From NCBI GenBank assembly GCA_902706235.1, contig CACSJR010000009.1, positions 62,001-126,000 of the forward strand: a stretch of 64,000 bases of DNA, in the 5' to 3' direction. The DNA is from Citrobacter sp. 18056 (GTDB lineage: Bacteria > Pseudomonadota > Gammaproteobacteria > Enterobacterales > Enterobacteriaceae). Below, piece by piece: positions 1-9,352 of this stretch. Made by a program: the position numbers and the translations under genes. The notes under the pieces were generated by a model. It was not told the DNA's origin and made no database searches. It saw only the letters and a list, made by a program, of their open reading frames with translations. Position 1 is the first letter of the stretch, and each line of letters opens with the position of its first letter.

Positions 1-125
1 TGCGGGTCAGACAGCGTCCTTTCTATAACTGCGCGTCATGTAAAAACTCCATATGAAAGAGCTAAAACGGCACATTACAACGCTGGGTGGCTCGGGATTG
101 CAGGGGTTTCCGGAGACCTGGCGGC
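1..125 (-). promoter_or_regulatory. sdhC 5' leader (gene itself lies before the window)
   Basis: Read on the reverse strand, this stretch resembles the E. coli sdhC untranslated leader that follows the sdhC promoter. No start codon of sdhC is inside the window, so the sdhCDAB operon must begin just beyond position 1. This is by recollection of the E. coli intergenic sequence and the divergent gltA-sdhC layout. I see no open reading frame here. Confidence 0.7.
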
Positions 126-154
126 AGTATAGGCCGTTCACAAAATCATTACAA
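126..154 (-). promoter_or_regulatory. sdhC promoter
   Basis: On the reverse strand there is a -35 TTGTAA (149-154), a 17-base spacer and a -10 TATACT (126-131). This is a good sigma-70 promoter that drives succinate dehydrogenase away from gltA, matching the divergent arrangement in E. coli. Confidence 0.8.
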
Positions 155-191
155 TTAACCTACATATAGTTTGTCGGGTTTTATGCGGAAC

Positions 192-207
192 AGTGATCAG
201 GGTCACG
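192..207. promoter_or_regulatory. CRP site, gltA-sdhC intergenic
   Basis: AGTGA-TCAGGG-TCACG matches the CRP consensus TGTGA-N6-TCACA at 8 of 10 positions. Its centre is about 80 bases upstream of the expected sdhC start, close to the CRP position known for E. coli sdhC. It probably links TCA-cycle expression to cAMP. Confidence 0.65.
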
Positions 208-264
208 ATAACAACATTATTTTAATTTTTACTCACGAGGTTTGACAAATATTAAACATTATTG

Positions 265-294
265 TTACAACCATCACTTAGAAAGGCATATAAT
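265..294 (+). promoter_or_regulatory. Putative gltA promoter
   Basis: A perfect -10 TATAAT (289-294) lies 18 bases after TTACAA (265-270). A second possible -35, TTGACA (242-247), lies further upstream. The gltA leader would be about 300 bases. The 295-604 stretch carries no convincing gene. Confidence 0.5.
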
Positions 295-604
295 GCGTAA
301 AAGTTATGGGGTCACCCTTTCTCCTGACAAATAGTTATGTAACAGTGAGAAAGTATTGACCGCACCATTGCCGACAGTTAATAGTGATAGACAGGTTTGA
401 ATAATCGGACTGCTAAGACCCTGATTTGCTGTTGTTTCACGGTGGATTGAACGTATGCCCCAAGGCGCCCTTTGCTCTGTACCCTGGTTTACCCTCGCGA
501 GCTGAGCGGTGAGCCGAATAACAAACTGGTAACGTCGAAAATCACCCTGAAAGCGAATCCGGCATCCGGCAGTCTTATGCAATAAGGCGCTAAGGAGACC
601 GTAA

Positions 605-1891
605 ATGGCTGATACAAAGGCAAAGCTCACTTTCAACGGTGATACTGCTATTGAACTGGATGTGCTAAAAGGCACACTCGGCGAAGACGTTATTGACATC
701 CGTACCCTCGGCTCAAAAGGGATGTTCACTTTTGACCCTGGTTTTACCTCCACCGCATCCTGCGAATCAAAAATCACGTTTATCGACGGTGATGAAGGTA
801 TCCTTCTGCATCGCGGTTTTCCTATTGATGAGCTCGCAACACAGTCTAACTATCTCGAAGTCTGCTACATCCTGCTGAACGGTGAAAAACCGACCCAGGA
901 ACAGTACGAAGAATTCAAAACCACCGTGACCCGTCACACCATGATCCACGAGCAGATTACCCGTCTGTTCCACGGCTTCCGTCGTGACTCGCATCCAATG
1001 GCGGTCATGTGCGGCGTGACCGGCGCGCTGGCGGCGTTCTATCATGACTCCATGGACGTGAATAACCCGCGTCACCGCGAAATCGCTGCGTTCCGTCTGC
1101 TGTCTAAGATGCCGACCATGGCCGCGATGAGTTACAAATATTCCATCGGTCAGCCGTTTGTTTACCCGCGCAACGACCTCTCCTACGCCGGCAATTTCCT
1201 CAACATGATGTTCTCCACTCCGTGTGAAGAGTACGTGGTGAACCCGGTTCTGGAACGCGCGATGGACCGTATTCTGATTCTGCATGCCGATCACGAGCAG
1301 AACGCCTCTACGTCTACCGTCCGTACCGCGGGCTCAAGCGGCGCGAACCCGTTCGCCTGTATCGCTGCGGGCATCGCGTCTCTGTGGGGACCAGCACACG
1401 GCGGCGCCAACGAAGCCGCACTGAAAATGCTGGAAGAAATCAGCTCTGTTGAGCACATTCCAGAATTCGTACGTCGCGCCAAAGATAAGAACGATTCGTT
1501 CCGTCTGATGGGCTTCGGTCACCGTGTTTACAAAAACTATGACCCGCGCGCCACCGTGATGCGTGAAACCTGTCACGAAGTGCTGAAAGAGCTGGGCACC
1601 AAAGACGACCTGTTGCAGGTGGCAATGGAGCTTGAGCACATTGCGCTGAATGACCCGTACTTCATTGAGAAGAAACTCTACCCGAACGTGGACTTCTACT
1701 CTGGCATCATCCTGAAAGCGATGGGCATTCCGTCCTCCATGTTTACCGTCATCTTCGCTATGGCGCGTACTGTTGGCTGGATTGCACACTGGAGCGAAAT
1801 GCACAGCGAAGGCATGAAAATTGCCCGTCCACGCCAGCTGTACACCGGCTATGACAAACGCGAGTTCAGCTCAGACGTTAAAAAGAAATAA
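605..1891 (+). CDS. gltA: Citrate synthase (type II)
   Basis: Condenses oxaloacetate and acetyl-CoA to citrate, the entry step of the TCA cycle, in the cytoplasm. The 428-residue protein has the usual length of the NADH-sensitive hexameric enterobacterial enzyme (427 in E. coli). The catalytic triad is visible: His265 in GPAHGG, His306 in GFGHRVY and Asp363 in NVDFYSG. The start follows a TAAGGAG ribosome site. It is transcribed alone, divergent from sdh, and is closed by a strong hairpin terminator. The immediate downstream neighbour is pxpC on the other strand. Confidence 0.98.
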   Translation: MADTKAKLTFNGDTAIELDVLKGTLGEDVIDIRTLGSKGMFTFDPGFTSTASCESKITFIDGDEGILLHRGFPIDELATQSNYLEVCYILLNGEKPTQEQYEEFKTTVTRHTMIHEQITRLFHGFRRDSHPMAVMCGVTGALAAFYHDSMDVNNPRHREIAAFRLLSKMPTMAAMSYKYSIGQPFVYPRNDLSYAGNFLNMMFSTPCEEYVVNPVLERAMDRILILHADHEQNASTSTVRTAGSSGANPFACIAAGIASLWGPAHGGANEAALKMLEEISSVEHIPEFVRRAKDKNDSFRLMGFGHRVYKNYDPRATVMRETCHEVLKELGTKDDLLQVAMELEHIALNDPYFIEKKLYPNVDFYSGIILKAMGIPSSMFTVIFAMARTVGWIAHWSEMHSEGMKIARPRQLYTGYDKREFSSDVKKK

Positions 1892-1921
1892 TTGACGTTG
1901 GGTGCGGTGCAGTCTGATGCC

Positions 1922-1953
1922 CTCACCCCGCCCCTCTCTCACGGGGAGAGGTG
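1922..1953. repeat. Short GC-rich palindromic intergenic element
   Basis: The segment holds CCCTCACCCCG followed by a hairpin with arms CCTCTC and GAGAGG. It resembles palindromic units often seen between genes in Enterobacter, Klebsiella and Salmonella. The identification is from memory of that repeat type, with no copy number known here. Confidence 0.4.
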
Positions 1954-1961
1954 GCAAACAT

Positions 1962-1996
1962 AAAAAAACGGTAACCTTCGGGTTACCGTTTTGCTT
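1962..1996. terminator. Bidirectional terminator between gltA and pxpC
   Basis: AAACGGTAACC, loop TTCG, GGTTACCGTTT: an 11-base-pair perfect stem with a UUCG tetraloop. A-rich and T-rich flanks allow termination on both strands, serving gltA and possibly pxpC. Confidence 0.9.
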
Positions 1997-2041
1997 TTAC
2001 CTTGTGCGGCGGATCTGCGGTCCTTCGGGCATAACGCGTCC

Positions 2042-2974
2042 TTATTGTTCTGCGTTGAGACGCCAGGCCAGCTGTTCGAAATAACGATGCTGATCGTCTC
2101 GCGCTTTCAACGCCTCTTCAAGTGTGCACGGCACGAAGTGCATTGGCTGCCCCAGTGGAATTTGCGCCAGTTGGTACATATCTGCTTCGATAATGCAGGC
2201 AATACGCGGGTAACCCCCGGTTGTTTGCGCATCGTTCATCAGCACGATCGGCTGGCCGTTATGCGGCACCTGCACCACGCCCGGCAATAGGCCATGCGAT
2301 AACAGCTCGCGGTCAGTGGTACGCACCAACGGCTGGCCCTGTAAACGATAACCCATGCGATTACTTTGCGGGCTGAGTTGCCACGGCGCACGCCAGAAGT
2401 TCTCCTGCGAGGCGGCATCAAACTCATGATATTCCGGCCCCGGCAACGCACGAATCCGGTTCCCGCGCAGAAGTTGTTTCACGCCCTGCGAACCGTTAAA
2501 TGTGCGCGTGGCAGGCAGCAATTTCAGGGTATCGCCATCCTGAAGTCGACGCCCTTCCAGCCCGCCAATCCCGACGTTAAGATCGGTACTGTACGACCCC
2601 AGCACTTTTGGTACATCAATGCCGCCTGAAATGGCCAGATAGCTGCGAATACCGTGCAAAGGTCGCTTCATCACCAACATTTGCCCGGCCTTTACCTGCA
2701 ACCGCCATCCTGCCCAAATGGGTTTATCGTCGAGCGTCGCTTCGCATCCTGCGCCTGTCAGCGCAAACCAGCCGTCGCGTTCAAACTGAACCGTCAGCTG
2801 GCCCAGCGTAATTTCGAGAGCTGCCGCGTTCGGGTCATTACCCACCAGTAAATTGGCGGTAATAAGCGCCGGTTTATCCAGCGCGCCGCAGCGGCTGACA
2901 CCGGACTGACGCAGGCCATAACGCCCGCCGTCCTGAACCGACGTGTAGAGGCCTGAGCGTATAATTTTCAGCAT
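2042..2974 (-). CDS. pxpC: 5-oxoprolinase subunit PxpC
   Basis: Subunit C of the prokaryotic ATP-dependent 5-oxoprolinase (PxpABC), which reopens 5-oxoproline to glutamate. It is 310 residues, the length of E. coli PxpC (YbgK), and belongs to the same superfamily as the C-terminal domain of urea amidolyase. Its start overlaps the end of pxpB by 7 bases, so the two are translationally coupled. In E. coli pxpA and nei follow; here the next feature is the gltA terminator, so the catalytic partner PxpA is not encoded at this locus. Confidence 0.95.
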   Translation of the reverse strand: MLKIIRSGLYTSVQDGGRYGLRQSGVSRCGALDKPALITANLLVGNDPNAAALEITLGQLTVQFERDGWFALTGAGCEATLDDKPIWAGWRLQVKAGQMLVMKRPLHGIRSYLAISGGIDVPKVLGSYSTDLNVGIGGLEGRRLQDGDTLKLLPATRTFNGSQGVKQLLRGNRIRALPGPEYHEFDAASQENFWRAPWQLSPQSNRMGYRLQGQPLVRTTDRELLSHGLLPGVVQVPHNGQPIVLMNDAQTTGGYPRIACIIEADMYQLAQIPLGQPMHFVPCTLEEALKARDDQHRYFEQLAWRLNAEQ

Positions 2975-3624
2975 ACGCCCTCCTTTTGCGGCACAAAGCG
3001 CACCGTATCTCCCGGTCTGAGTAAAACCGGCTCTGCCAGGCGTGAATCAAACATCGCCTGCGAGGTATGCCCAATCAGCTGCCAGCCGCCCGGCGTGGCC
3101 AGCGGATAAATGCCGGTATGCTGACCACCAATCCCAACGGAGCCCGCGGGCACCTGCACACGCGGCTCTGCCCGACGCGGCATCGCCAGTTTTGGCGACA
3201 GCCCACCCAGATAAGCAAAGCCCGGCTGGAAGCCTAAAAACCACACCACATAATCCTGCGATGAGTGAAGCTCCACGACCTGCTGCGGCGTAAGGCCGCA
3301 ATGCCCGGCCACCAGCGGTAAATCTGGCCCCAGCTTGCCGCCGTACACTACCGGGATATCAATCTGACGGGAATCCGGCTCCAGCACTTCGCTCTCTTCC
3401 CACCAGCGCTGAAGACGCTCGATGGCATCCAGCGCCAACGACTGCGGATTACGCAGGATAACGGTGATATTATTCATCCCAGGAATAGCTTCGAGCACTT
3501 CCGGGTATTCAGGTAAACGCTGGGTCAGACGCCAGATACGTTTCTGGCTCTCCAGTGTCACAGGCGGTTCAAGTTCCAGAACGACTGCCGTTTCGCCCAA
3601 CAGGTAACAACGCGCTCGCTGCAC
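2968..3624 (-). CDS. pxpB: 5-oxoprolinase subunit PxpB
   Basis: Subunit B of 5-oxoprolinase, 218 residues as in E. coli YbgJ, with the KipI-family fold. The region [13 protein letters not shown] and the C-terminal PAGSVGIGG and [11 protein letters not shown] segments are typical. In E. coli it works with PxpC and PxpA in the cytoplasm to remove damaging 5-oxoproline. It lies 15 bases after ybgI and overlaps pxpC, so ybgI-pxpB-pxpC look like one operon. Confidence 0.95.
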   Translation of the reverse strand: MQRARCYLLGETAVVLELEPPVTLESQKRIWRLTQRLPEYPEVLEAIPGMNNITVILRNPQSLALDAIERLQRWWEESEVLEPDSRQIDIPVVYGGKLGPDLPLVAGHCGLTPQQVVELHSSQDYVVWFLGFQPGFAYLGGLSPKLAMPRRAEPRVQVPAGSVGIGGQHTGIYPLATPGGWQLIGHTSQAMFDSRLAEPVLLRPGDTVRFVPQKEGVC

Positions 3625-3639
3625 TTTCGCCCTCTCTCA

Positions 3640-4383
3640 TTAGGCCGGGTTAGGGATGTCGATAAAGGTGACATCCAGATCGGTATTTTCAGTCAGCCAT
3701 TCGCTTAATGCACGAATGCCGCCGCGTTCGGTCGCATGATGACCGGCGGCATAAAAATGCAGGCCCTGCTCACGGGCGGAATGAATGGTTTGCTCCGACA
3801 CTTCGCCGGTAATAAAGGCATCCACGCCAAAACGTGCCGCGCTGTCGATAAAGCTCTGACCGCCGCCGGTGCACCACGCTACGCGCGATATTTTGTCCGG
3901 CCCGGTGTCACCACTCCACAGCGGCGTTCGGCCAATGCGGGTTTCAATCCACGATGCCAGCTCCAGCCCGGAAACAGCAATAGACAGTTCGCCCCACGGC
4001 ACCAGCGGCTCAATTTCGCCTTTGATATTGATGCCGAGAAGTGCGGCTAACTGTGCGTTATTGCCAAGCTCAGGGTGCGCATCCAACGGCAAATGCCAGC
4101 CATAAAGGTTGATATCATTGGTCAGCAACGTTTTCAGCCGGTTGCGCTTCATACCGCGAATCACCGGCGACTCCCCTTTCCAGAAATAGCCGTGATGTAC
4201 GATGACGGCGTCGGCTTCCAGACGAACGGCTTCATCCAGCAGCGCCTGGCTTGCGGTCACGCCGGTGACGATTTTGCGGATCTCTTCTCGCCCCTCAACC
4301 TGCAGCCCATTTGGCGCGTAATCGCTGATGGCTGCACTGTTGAGTTTCTCGTTAATCAGTTGTTCCAGTTCACTGTTTTTCAT
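3640..4383 (-). CDS. ybgI: NIF3-family metal-binding protein YbgI
   Basis: Cytoplasmic protein of the NIF3/DUF34 family, 247 residues as in E. coli. The dinuclear metal-site motifs are visible: VIVHHGYFW, LPLDAHPELG near the middle, and HHATERGG near the C-terminus. The biochemical role is unsettled; family members are called GTP cyclohydrolase type I-like from structure only. I place the start at MKNSELEQ rather than an upstream ATG because the E. coli protein begins there. It leads the ybgI-pxpB-pxpC group, divergent from dtpD. Confidence 0.95.
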   Translation of the reverse strand: MKNSELEQLINEKLNSAAISDYAPNGLQVEGREEIRKIVTGVTASQALLDEAVRLEADAVIVHHGYFWKGESPVIRGMKRNRLKTLLTNDINLYGWHLPLDAHPELGNNAQLAALLGINIKGEIEPLVPWGELSIAVSGLELASWIETRIGRTPLWSGDTGPDKISRVAWCTGGGQSFIDSAARFGVDAFITGEVSEQTIHSAREQGLHFYAAGHHATERGGIRALSEWLTENTDLDVTFIDIPNPA

Positions 4384-4552
4384 CGTCACTCCAGACTTTC
4401 CCTCAATACTGTTGGATACCATAGCCGCCCGGCGGCTTCACGTCGATACCCCCGCAACGCCAGACAAAAATCCGGTCATCTCATTAGCGCAAAAAACGCT
4501 TAACGTCACGCAGCACGATCATGTATATTTATGCATTAGGACAGCATATAAA

Positions 4553-4570
4553 TTGAGCTTTAACGCTCAA
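4553..4570 (+). promoter_or_regulatory. Small hairpin in dtpD leader
   Basis: TTGAGC, loop TTTAAC, GCTCAA: a perfect 6-base-pair hairpin about 75 bases before the dtpD start, just after a TATAAA that could be a -10. The role is unknown; it may simply stabilise the leader. Confidence 0.3.
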
Positions 4571-4646
4571 GTTACATGGAAAACATATAAGAAACGAATA
4601 ATGCGGAATGATTATCTTCTGCACTTCTGGCAAGACTGAGAGCAAC

Positions 4647-6128
4647 ATGAAGACACCATCGTCACAACCACGCGCTATCTATTACGTGGTCGCACTGCAA
4701 ATTTGGGAATATTTTAGCTTTTATGGGATGCGCGCTCTGCTGATCCTGTATCTCACCAACCAACTGAAATACAACGATAACCATGCGTATGCGCTGTTCA
4801 GCGCCTACTGCTCTCTGGTCTATGTCACGCCAATCCTCGGTGGCTGGCTGGCGGATAAAGTGCTCGGCAATCGCATGGCGGTGATGATCGGCGCCTTTTT
4901 GATGGCCGTCGGCCACCTGGTGCTCGGCGCCAGTGAAATGTCATCGATGTTCCTGTACCTGTCATTGGCAATTATTGTTTGCGGCTACGGTCTGTTTAAA
5001 TCGAATGTTAGCTGCCTGCTCGGCGAGCTTTATGAACCCACCGATCCGCGCCGTGACGGTGGTTTCTCGCTGCTTTACGCCGCAGGTAACGTCGGTTCTA
5101 TCATTGCGCCAATCGCGTGTGGTTACGTTCAGGAAGAATACAGCTGGGCGATGGGCTTTGCGCTTGCCGCCATCGGTATGCTCGCCGGTCTGGTGATTTT
5201 CCTGTGCGGGAACCGCCATTTCAGCCATACCGTCGGCGTAAACAAAGCCGTGCTGTGTAGCAAGAAACTGGCCGTTCCGGTCTGGGGTTGGCTGCTGGCT
5301 CTGCTGGTGGTATCACCGATTGTCATTGCCGTACTGTTCTGGAAAGAGTGGTCACTGTATGCGCTGATCGTCGCCACCGTCATCGGCCTGGTGATGCTCG
5401 CGCAAATCTACAAAAAAGCAGAGAACCAGAAGCAACGCAAAGAGCTGGGTCTCATTGTGGTCCTGACCTTCTTCAGCCTGCTGTTCTGGGCCTTCGCCCA
5501 GCAGGGCGGCAGCTCTATAAGCCTGTATATCGACCGTTTCGTGAACCGCGATATTCTTGGTTATGAAGTACCAACGGCAATGTTCCAGTCGGTCAACGGT
5601 TTTGCCGTGATGATGTGCGGCGTGTTCCTCGCCTGGGTGGTCAAAGAGTCGGTGACGGGTAACCGCGCGGTGCGCATCTGGGGTAAATACGCCCTGGGCC
5701 TTGGGCTGATGAGCGCAGGTTTCTGCATTCTGACTCTGAGCGCACGCTGGTCTGCGACCTACGGTCATTCATCGATGCCGCTAATGGTTCTGGGAATGGC
5801 GGTGATGGGCTTTGCCGAACTGTTCATCGACCCGGTAGCGATGGCGCAAATCACGCGTATTGAAATTCCGGGCGTGACAGGTGTGCTGACCGGCATCTAC
5901 ATGCTGCTTTCCGGCGCAATCGCCAACTACGTCGCAGGCGTGATTGCCGATCAGACGTCACAAAGCGCCTTTGATGCGGCGGGGGCCATTAACTACTCCA
6001 TTAATGCTTACATCGACGTGTTCAGCCAGATTACCTGGGGTTCACTGGCCTGTGTGGCCGTGGTGCTGGTCATCTGGCTTGGTCACGCGATGAAAGTCAG
6101 GTCCCGCCGCCTGGCGCTGGAGTCTTAA
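4647..6128 (+). CDS. dtpD: Proton-dependent dipeptide permease DtpD
   Basis: Inner-membrane POT/PTR-family symporter for di- and tripeptides, 493 residues like E. coli YbgH, with about 12 to 14 hydrophobic helices. Near the N-terminus the sequence W-E-Y-F-S-F-Y (residues 20-26) replaces the ExxER motif of DtpA and DtpB, a known feature of the DtpD branch. The [16 protein letters not shown] loop follows around residues 115-140. The start at MKTPSSQ is chosen over an upstream ATG by E. coli length. Its stop overlaps the stop of the convergent phr gene by 3 bases. Confidence 0.95.
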   Translation: MKTPSSQPRAIYYVVALQIWEYFSFYGMRALLILYLTNQLKYNDNHAYALFSAYCSLVYVTPILGGWLADKVLGNRMAVMIGAFLMAVGHLVLGASEMSSMFLYLSLAIIVCGYGLFKSNVSCLLGELYEPTDPRRDGGFSLLYAAGNVGSIIAPIACGYVQEEYSWAMGFALAAIGMLAGLVIFLCGNRHFSHTVGVNKAVLCSKKLAVPVWGWLLALLVVSPIVIAVLFWKEWSLYALIVATVIGLVMLAQIYKKAENQKQRKELGLIVVLTFFSLLFWAFAQQGGSSISLYIDRFVNRDILGYEVPTAMFQSVNGFAVMMCGVFLAWVVKESVTGNRAVRIWGKYALGLGLMSAGFCILTLSARWSATYGHSSMPLMVLGMAVMGFAELFIDPVAMAQITRIEIPGVTGVLTGIYMLLSGAIANYVAGVIADQTSQSAFDAAGAINYSINAYIDVFSQITWGSLACVAVVLVIWLGHAMKVRSRRLALES

Positions 6129-7537
6129 GACTTTCTGGCGGCTTCATATGCCGCCAACGTCTCTATCCGCGCCTGTTTGTGATTCACAATCGGGCGCGGA
6201 TATTCAAGCGTTATCCCCTCTTTTTCCGCCCACTGCCACGGTTCGTGAATCGCTTTTTCCGGCACCGCGTTCAATTCCGGTAGCCAGTGACGAATAAACA
6301 CGCCTTCTTTATCAAACCGTTCGCCCTGGGTGGTCGGGTTAAAGATGCGGAAATACGGCTCTGCATCGGTGCCGGTGGACGCCGCCCACTGCCAGCCGCC
6401 GTTGTTGGCCGCTAAGTCGCCGTCGACCAACTGTGACATGAAGTAACGCTCGCCTTCCCGCCAGTCAATGAGCAAATCTTTCACCAGGAAGCTGGCGACA
6501 ATCATCCGCAAGCGATTGTGCATCCAGCCTGTTTGATTGAGCTGGCGCATCGCCGCATCGACTATCGGGTAACCTGTTTTGCCCTGCTGCCAGGCGGCAA
6601 GCGCCGCCCTATCGTTGTTCCAGGCGACGTTATCCGTCCAGGCGATAAAGGGTTTATAGCGGCACAGTTCGGGATGATAGGTCATCAGATGACGGTAAAA
6701 TTCACGCCAGATGAGTTCATTTAGCCAGACCGCCCCGGGGCCACCGTCTGGCGCGTGTGGACATTCCGCAAGAAGCCGATGCAGACACTGGCGCGGAGAC
6801 AGCACGCCCAACGTGAGGCACGCCGATAACCGGCTGGTGCCCTCAATCGCGGGAAAATCTCGCGTTTCTTCGTACTCCCCGGCGTGCTGTTGGCAGAAAT
6901 GGCGCAACCTGGCGATGGCGGTTTTCTCATCCGCCGGGAAGAGCGCGGTATCAAAGGGCTCTTGAGGGAGATTAAGGACAATCTCCGACGTTTCACTCGC
7001 CCCATTTTCACGCTGACCCGGAGCCTGAACGCATTCCGGTAGCCCTTCTTTTAGTCGTCGCAGATACGCATTTTTAAATGGCGTAAAGACCTTATACATC
7101 TGATGATTACCGGTCATTACGCTACCAGGCGCCAGCATCACGCTGTCGTCAAAACCCTGGCACGTCACCGTATCCAGCGCTTTTTCCACGCAACTGTCGC
7201 GCTGACGCTCGTTAATTTCATATTGATAGTTATAGAAAAGCCGATCGACTTGATGCGCATCGCAGACATTTTTCACTACCTCTACCGAGGCCGCGAAATC
7301 TGCCACTTCGTGAAACAGTAAAGGAATGCCTTTTTGCGCCAGCTGCGTTTGCAATGCGTTTAGCTGAGTCTGCAAAAAGGCCGCCTGGCGTGGCGCCATA
7401 TGATGCTGCTGCCACTGTTTCGGTGTGGCAACGTACAACGCGATCACCTTCGCTTTGCGATCGCGACAGGCGGCGGCCAGCGCCAGATTATCGTGCAGGC
7501 GTAAATCGGTGCGAAACCAGACCAGATGGGTGGTCAT
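6125..7537 (-). CDS. phr: Deoxyribodipyrimidine photolyase
   Basis: Light-driven repair of cyclobutane pyrimidine dimers using FADH and a methenyl-tetrahydrofolate antenna. It is 470 residues; E. coli PhrB has 472. The N-terminal antenna domain begins [14 protein letters not shown]. The C-terminal FAD domain carries [11 protein letters not shown] and [14 protein letters not shown] start at MTTHLVWF, which follows an AGAG ribosome site; an upstream extension has no support. ybgA ends 10 bases upstream on the same strand, so phr is the second gene of a ybgA-phr operon, as in E. coli. Confidence 0.96.
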   Translation of the reverse strand: MTTHLVWFRTDLRLHDNLALAAACRDRKAKVIALYVATPKQWQQHHMAPRQAAFLQTQLNALQTQLAQKGIPLLFHEVADFAASVEVVKNVCDAHQVDRLFYNYQYEINERQRDSCVEKALDTVTCQGFDDSVMLAPGSVMTGNHQMYKVFTPFKNAYLRRLKEGLPECVQAPGQRENGASETSEIVLNLPQEPFDTALFPADEKTAIARLRHFCQQHAGEYEETRDFPAIEGTSRLSACLTLGVLSPRQCLHRLLAECPHAPDGGPGAVWLNELIWREFYRHLMTYHPELCRYKPFIAWTDNVAWNNDRAALAAWQQGKTGYPIVDAAMRQLNQTGWMHNRLRMIVASFLVKDLLIDWREGERYFMSQLVDGDLAANNGGWQWAASTGTDAEPYFRIFNPTTQGERFDKEGVFIRHWLPELNAVPEKAIHEPWQWAEKEGITLEYPRPIVNHKQARIETLAAYEAARKS

Positions 7538-7547
7538 AACTCTCCGG

Positions 7548-8504
7548 TTAATGTCCGTAACGTAAACGTAAGGCTTCCGGCCAAGGGTCGAAATAGCGCT
7601 GCCCGGCCAGATAAGCATCAGGATATTCAGCCATATAGTGTTTTAACAGCGTGACCGGTGCAAGCAACGGCTGCGTGCCCTGCCGATAGCGATCGATAAG
7701 ATCGGCCAGTTCCTGACGCTGACGGCTATTAAGCTGTTTGCGAAAGTAGCCCTGCACGTGCATCAACACGTTGGTGTGATTGCGGCGCGTTGACGGATGC
7801 GACATCAGCGTCATCAGGCGCTGGCGATATTCGACAAAGTAGTCCTCCAGCGACGTCCATTCCGCCATCGCCGCCACAAAGCGCCCGAGCTCACGGTAAA
7901 GCGGCTGAGAATGCGCCAGCAGTAACAGCTTATAGCGGCTGTGAAAGGCCATTAATTCGCCGCGATTCAGGCCCCGTTCGCGAAGAGCGTGCAGCTCATG
8001 CAGGGCATAAATACGCTCGACAAAGTTCTCACGAAGAACAGCGTCCTGTAGCCGCCCGTCTTCTTCCACTGGCAGCCACGGGAACGTTTCCATCAGGATC
8101 CGGGTGTAAATGCCGCGTCCAGATTTGCGGCTGTATTGACCGTCGGCCTCGTATACCCGCACTCGCTCCATGCCACAGCTTGGCGATTTTGCGCACACAA
8201 TATAGCCGCACAGCTTTTCGAAACGGGTAATCCGCTGTTGGGTAAAATCGCGCATCGCCTGGGTTAAATCACCGTCGCGTCCATCGCTAAAACGCAAATT
8301 CGTGCTGCCCTGTTGGTCTTTCATCAGCCGCAGCGCGGGTCTTGGCACCGGTAAGCCAATAGCCATTTCCGGGCAGACGGGCTCAAACGCAACCAGTGGG
8401 CTTAAGTCCTCTACTGCAAACGTCAGGCGTTTATGACCGCCGTCAAAACGAACGGGTTCGCCGAGCAAACAGGCGCTGATGCCAACCGGGATTTTCTCAC
8501 TCAT
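7548..8504 (-). CDS. ybgA: YbgA, DUF523 (thiouracil desulfurase-like) plus DUF1722 fusion
   Basis: A 318-residue two-domain protein. The N-terminal half (about 1-160) is DUF523, the family of TudS thiouracil desulfurase. Conserved cysteines likely to hold a [4Fe-4S] cluster are Cys12 (GISACLLG), Cys44 (PVCPEM) and Cys110 (SPSCGMER). The C-terminal half (about 190-310) is DUF1722, the only part kept in E. coli YbgA (169 residues). The start MSEKIPVG follows AAAGGAG. It precedes phr by 10 bases, a link between photolyase and a desulfurase-like domain that may reflect repair of sulfur-modified or UV-damaged bases (inference). Confidence 0.9.
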   Translation of the reverse strand: MSEKIPVGISACLLGEPVRFDGGHKRLTFAVEDLSPLVAFEPVCPEMAIGLPVPRPALRLMKDQQGSTNLRFSDGRDGDLTQAMRDFTQQRITRFEKLCGYIVCAKSPSCGMERVRVYEADGQYSRKSGRGIYTRILMETFPWLPVEEDGRLQDAVLRENFVERIYALHELHALRERGLNRGELMAFHSRYKLLLLAHSQPLYRELGRFVAAMAEWTSLEDYFVEYRQRLMTLMSHPSTRRNHTNVLMHVQGYFRKQLNSRQRQELADLIDRYRQGTQPLLAPVTLLKHYMAEYPDAYLAGQRYFDPWPEALRLRYGH

Positions 8505-8551
8505 AACCACTCCTTTCAGGCATATAAGAGAAGTGTAGACGCCAGAAAATG

Positions 8552-8574
8552 AAAAAGGCCGCACAAGGCGGCCT
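8552..8574 (-). terminator. Reverse-strand terminator upstream of ybgA
   Basis: AGGCCGC, loop ACAAG, GCGGCCT, with the A-run on the left giving a T-tract on the reverse strand. It would end transcripts arriving from the right, yet ybfA already has its own terminator at 8706-8742. A separate transcript from 8575-8705 may therefore end here. Confidence 0.7.
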
Positions 8575-8596
8575 GAACGTCATTCGGTAAATTTTT

Positions 8597-8698
8597 AGGA
8601 TTCCGTCCAGAAGCATCACCTTGATGCCTCGAGAAATAAGCAGACCATCAGTGCTGCTGGGTAGGAACTGAAGTATTCCCCAATGGACCGCGAATCCT
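8597..8698. ncRNA. Candidate structured RNA, cloverleaf-like, family unknown
   Basis: The ends pair as AGGATTC (8597-8603) with GAATCCT (8692-8698), continued by GTCC (8605-8608) with GGAC (8685-8688). Inside are three further hairpins: GCATCA/TGATGC (8613-8627), AGCAG/CTGCT (8639-8658) and GGAA/TTCC extended by flanking G-C pairs (8659-8681). Together they form a four-way junction. The element is flanked by an intrinsic terminator on each side. I cannot tell the strand, see no strong promoter, and recognise no Rfam family. It could also be a non-coding palindromic repeat. Confidence 0.4.
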
Positions 8699-8705
8699 GA
8701 GGGCA

Positions 8706-8742
8706 TAAAAAAACCGCCACGTTAACGTTGGCGGTTTTTTTA
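8706..8742. terminator. Bidirectional terminator after ybfA
   Basis: ACCGCCA and TGGCGGT arms around a short loop, with seven A before and seven T after. It will end ybfA transcripts on the reverse strand. On the forward strand it would end any RNA made from the 8597-8698 element. Confidence 0.9.
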
Positions 8743-8763
8743 TGCCTGCTGGAAAGTCACAAA

Positions 8764-8964
8764 TCAGTAAAAATCACAGGTCGCTTTTTCGGCCTGATCC
8801 ATCCACACCGGTTTTTCACTGGTTTTAGACCAGACACGGTGCAGGTAGCTGTAAAAACGCCCACGATCTTTCCAGAACAGCATCACTGGCAGCGCCAAAA
8901 CACCCGCCACAACGGCGAAAGTACGACGCATCAATACAACATGTGCAGGAAACTCTTTGTACAT
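8764..8964 (-). CDS. ybfA: YbfA family small membrane protein
   Basis: A 66-residue protein of unknown function, matching E. coli YbfA (68 residues) especially in the C-terminal half ([20 protein letters not shown]). One hydrophobic stretch at about residues 12-29 suggests a single membrane segment. I start at [10 protein letters not shown], which has a GGGGAGAGA ribosome site and fits the E. coli length; a longer upstream reading is open but unsupported. It is divergent from kdpFABC as in E. coli, which hints at shared potassium or envelope stress regulation. Confidence 0.88.
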   Translation of the reverse strand: MYKEFPAHVVLMRRTFAVVAGVLALPVMLFWKDRGRFYSYLHRVWSKTSEKPVWMDQAEKATCDFY

Positions 8965-9160
8965 AATCTCTCTCCCCTTCATGGCCGGCAACGCACGCCG
9001 GTAAACGTTATCTGGGTCAAATAATACCGTTTTGGTTGTAATTTTACTACTCATCCGACCACTTTATTATGTTTCCAGAGGGAAATTTACACTTCACGCC
9101 GTAATTAAGTTACATAAAAGTTAAATTAACACTAACCAATGGTTAATTAATGGTCTTTTT

Positions 9161-9184
9161 CATTTTTATATTATTTTTACACCC
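9161..9184 (+). promoter_or_regulatory. KdpE operator upstream of kdpFABC
   Basis: The T-rich stretch beginning CATTTTTATA and running into ATTTTTACACCC closely resembles the 23-base KdpE site of E. coli. It lies about 100 bases before kdpF, and its two related TTTTTA half-sites fit a dimeric response regulator. A TTGCGA at about 9197 could be the -35 of the kdp promoter. Confidence 0.7.
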
Positions 9185-9262
9185 GGCCCTGCGTTTTTTG
9201 CGAAATCTTTGCACCAAAAAACTTACCGTTACCGCACTTCATTAAACACCTGGAGGTGGACT

Positions 9263-9352
9263 GTGAGTACAGGCGTGCTAACTGGTATCGTGCTGGTTTT
9301 CCTGTTATTGGGTTATCTGGTTTATGCCCTGATCAATGCGGAGGCCTTCTGA
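9263..9352 (+). CDS. kdpF: Potassium-transporting ATPase subunit KdpF
   Basis: A 29-residue single-span membrane peptide (GTG start after TGGAGGT), same length as E. coli KdpF. It is almost entirely hydrophobic from residues 4 to 25. It stabilises the KdpFABC complex at the KdpA subunit. Its TGA overlaps the ATG of kdpA in the sequence TGATG, indicating translational coupling. Confidence 0.93.
   Translation: MSTGVLTGIVLVFLLLGYLVYALINAEAF

Noticed and set aside
304-777. A 157-codon reverse frame over the gltA promoter and gene start
   Set aside because: It runs through the gltA promoter and leader with no ribosome site and non-protein-like composition.
8497-8706. A 69-codon reverse frame in the ybgA-ybfA gap
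   Set aside because: It overlaps the candidate structured RNA and a terminator, and has no homologue that I recognise; structure explains the segment better.
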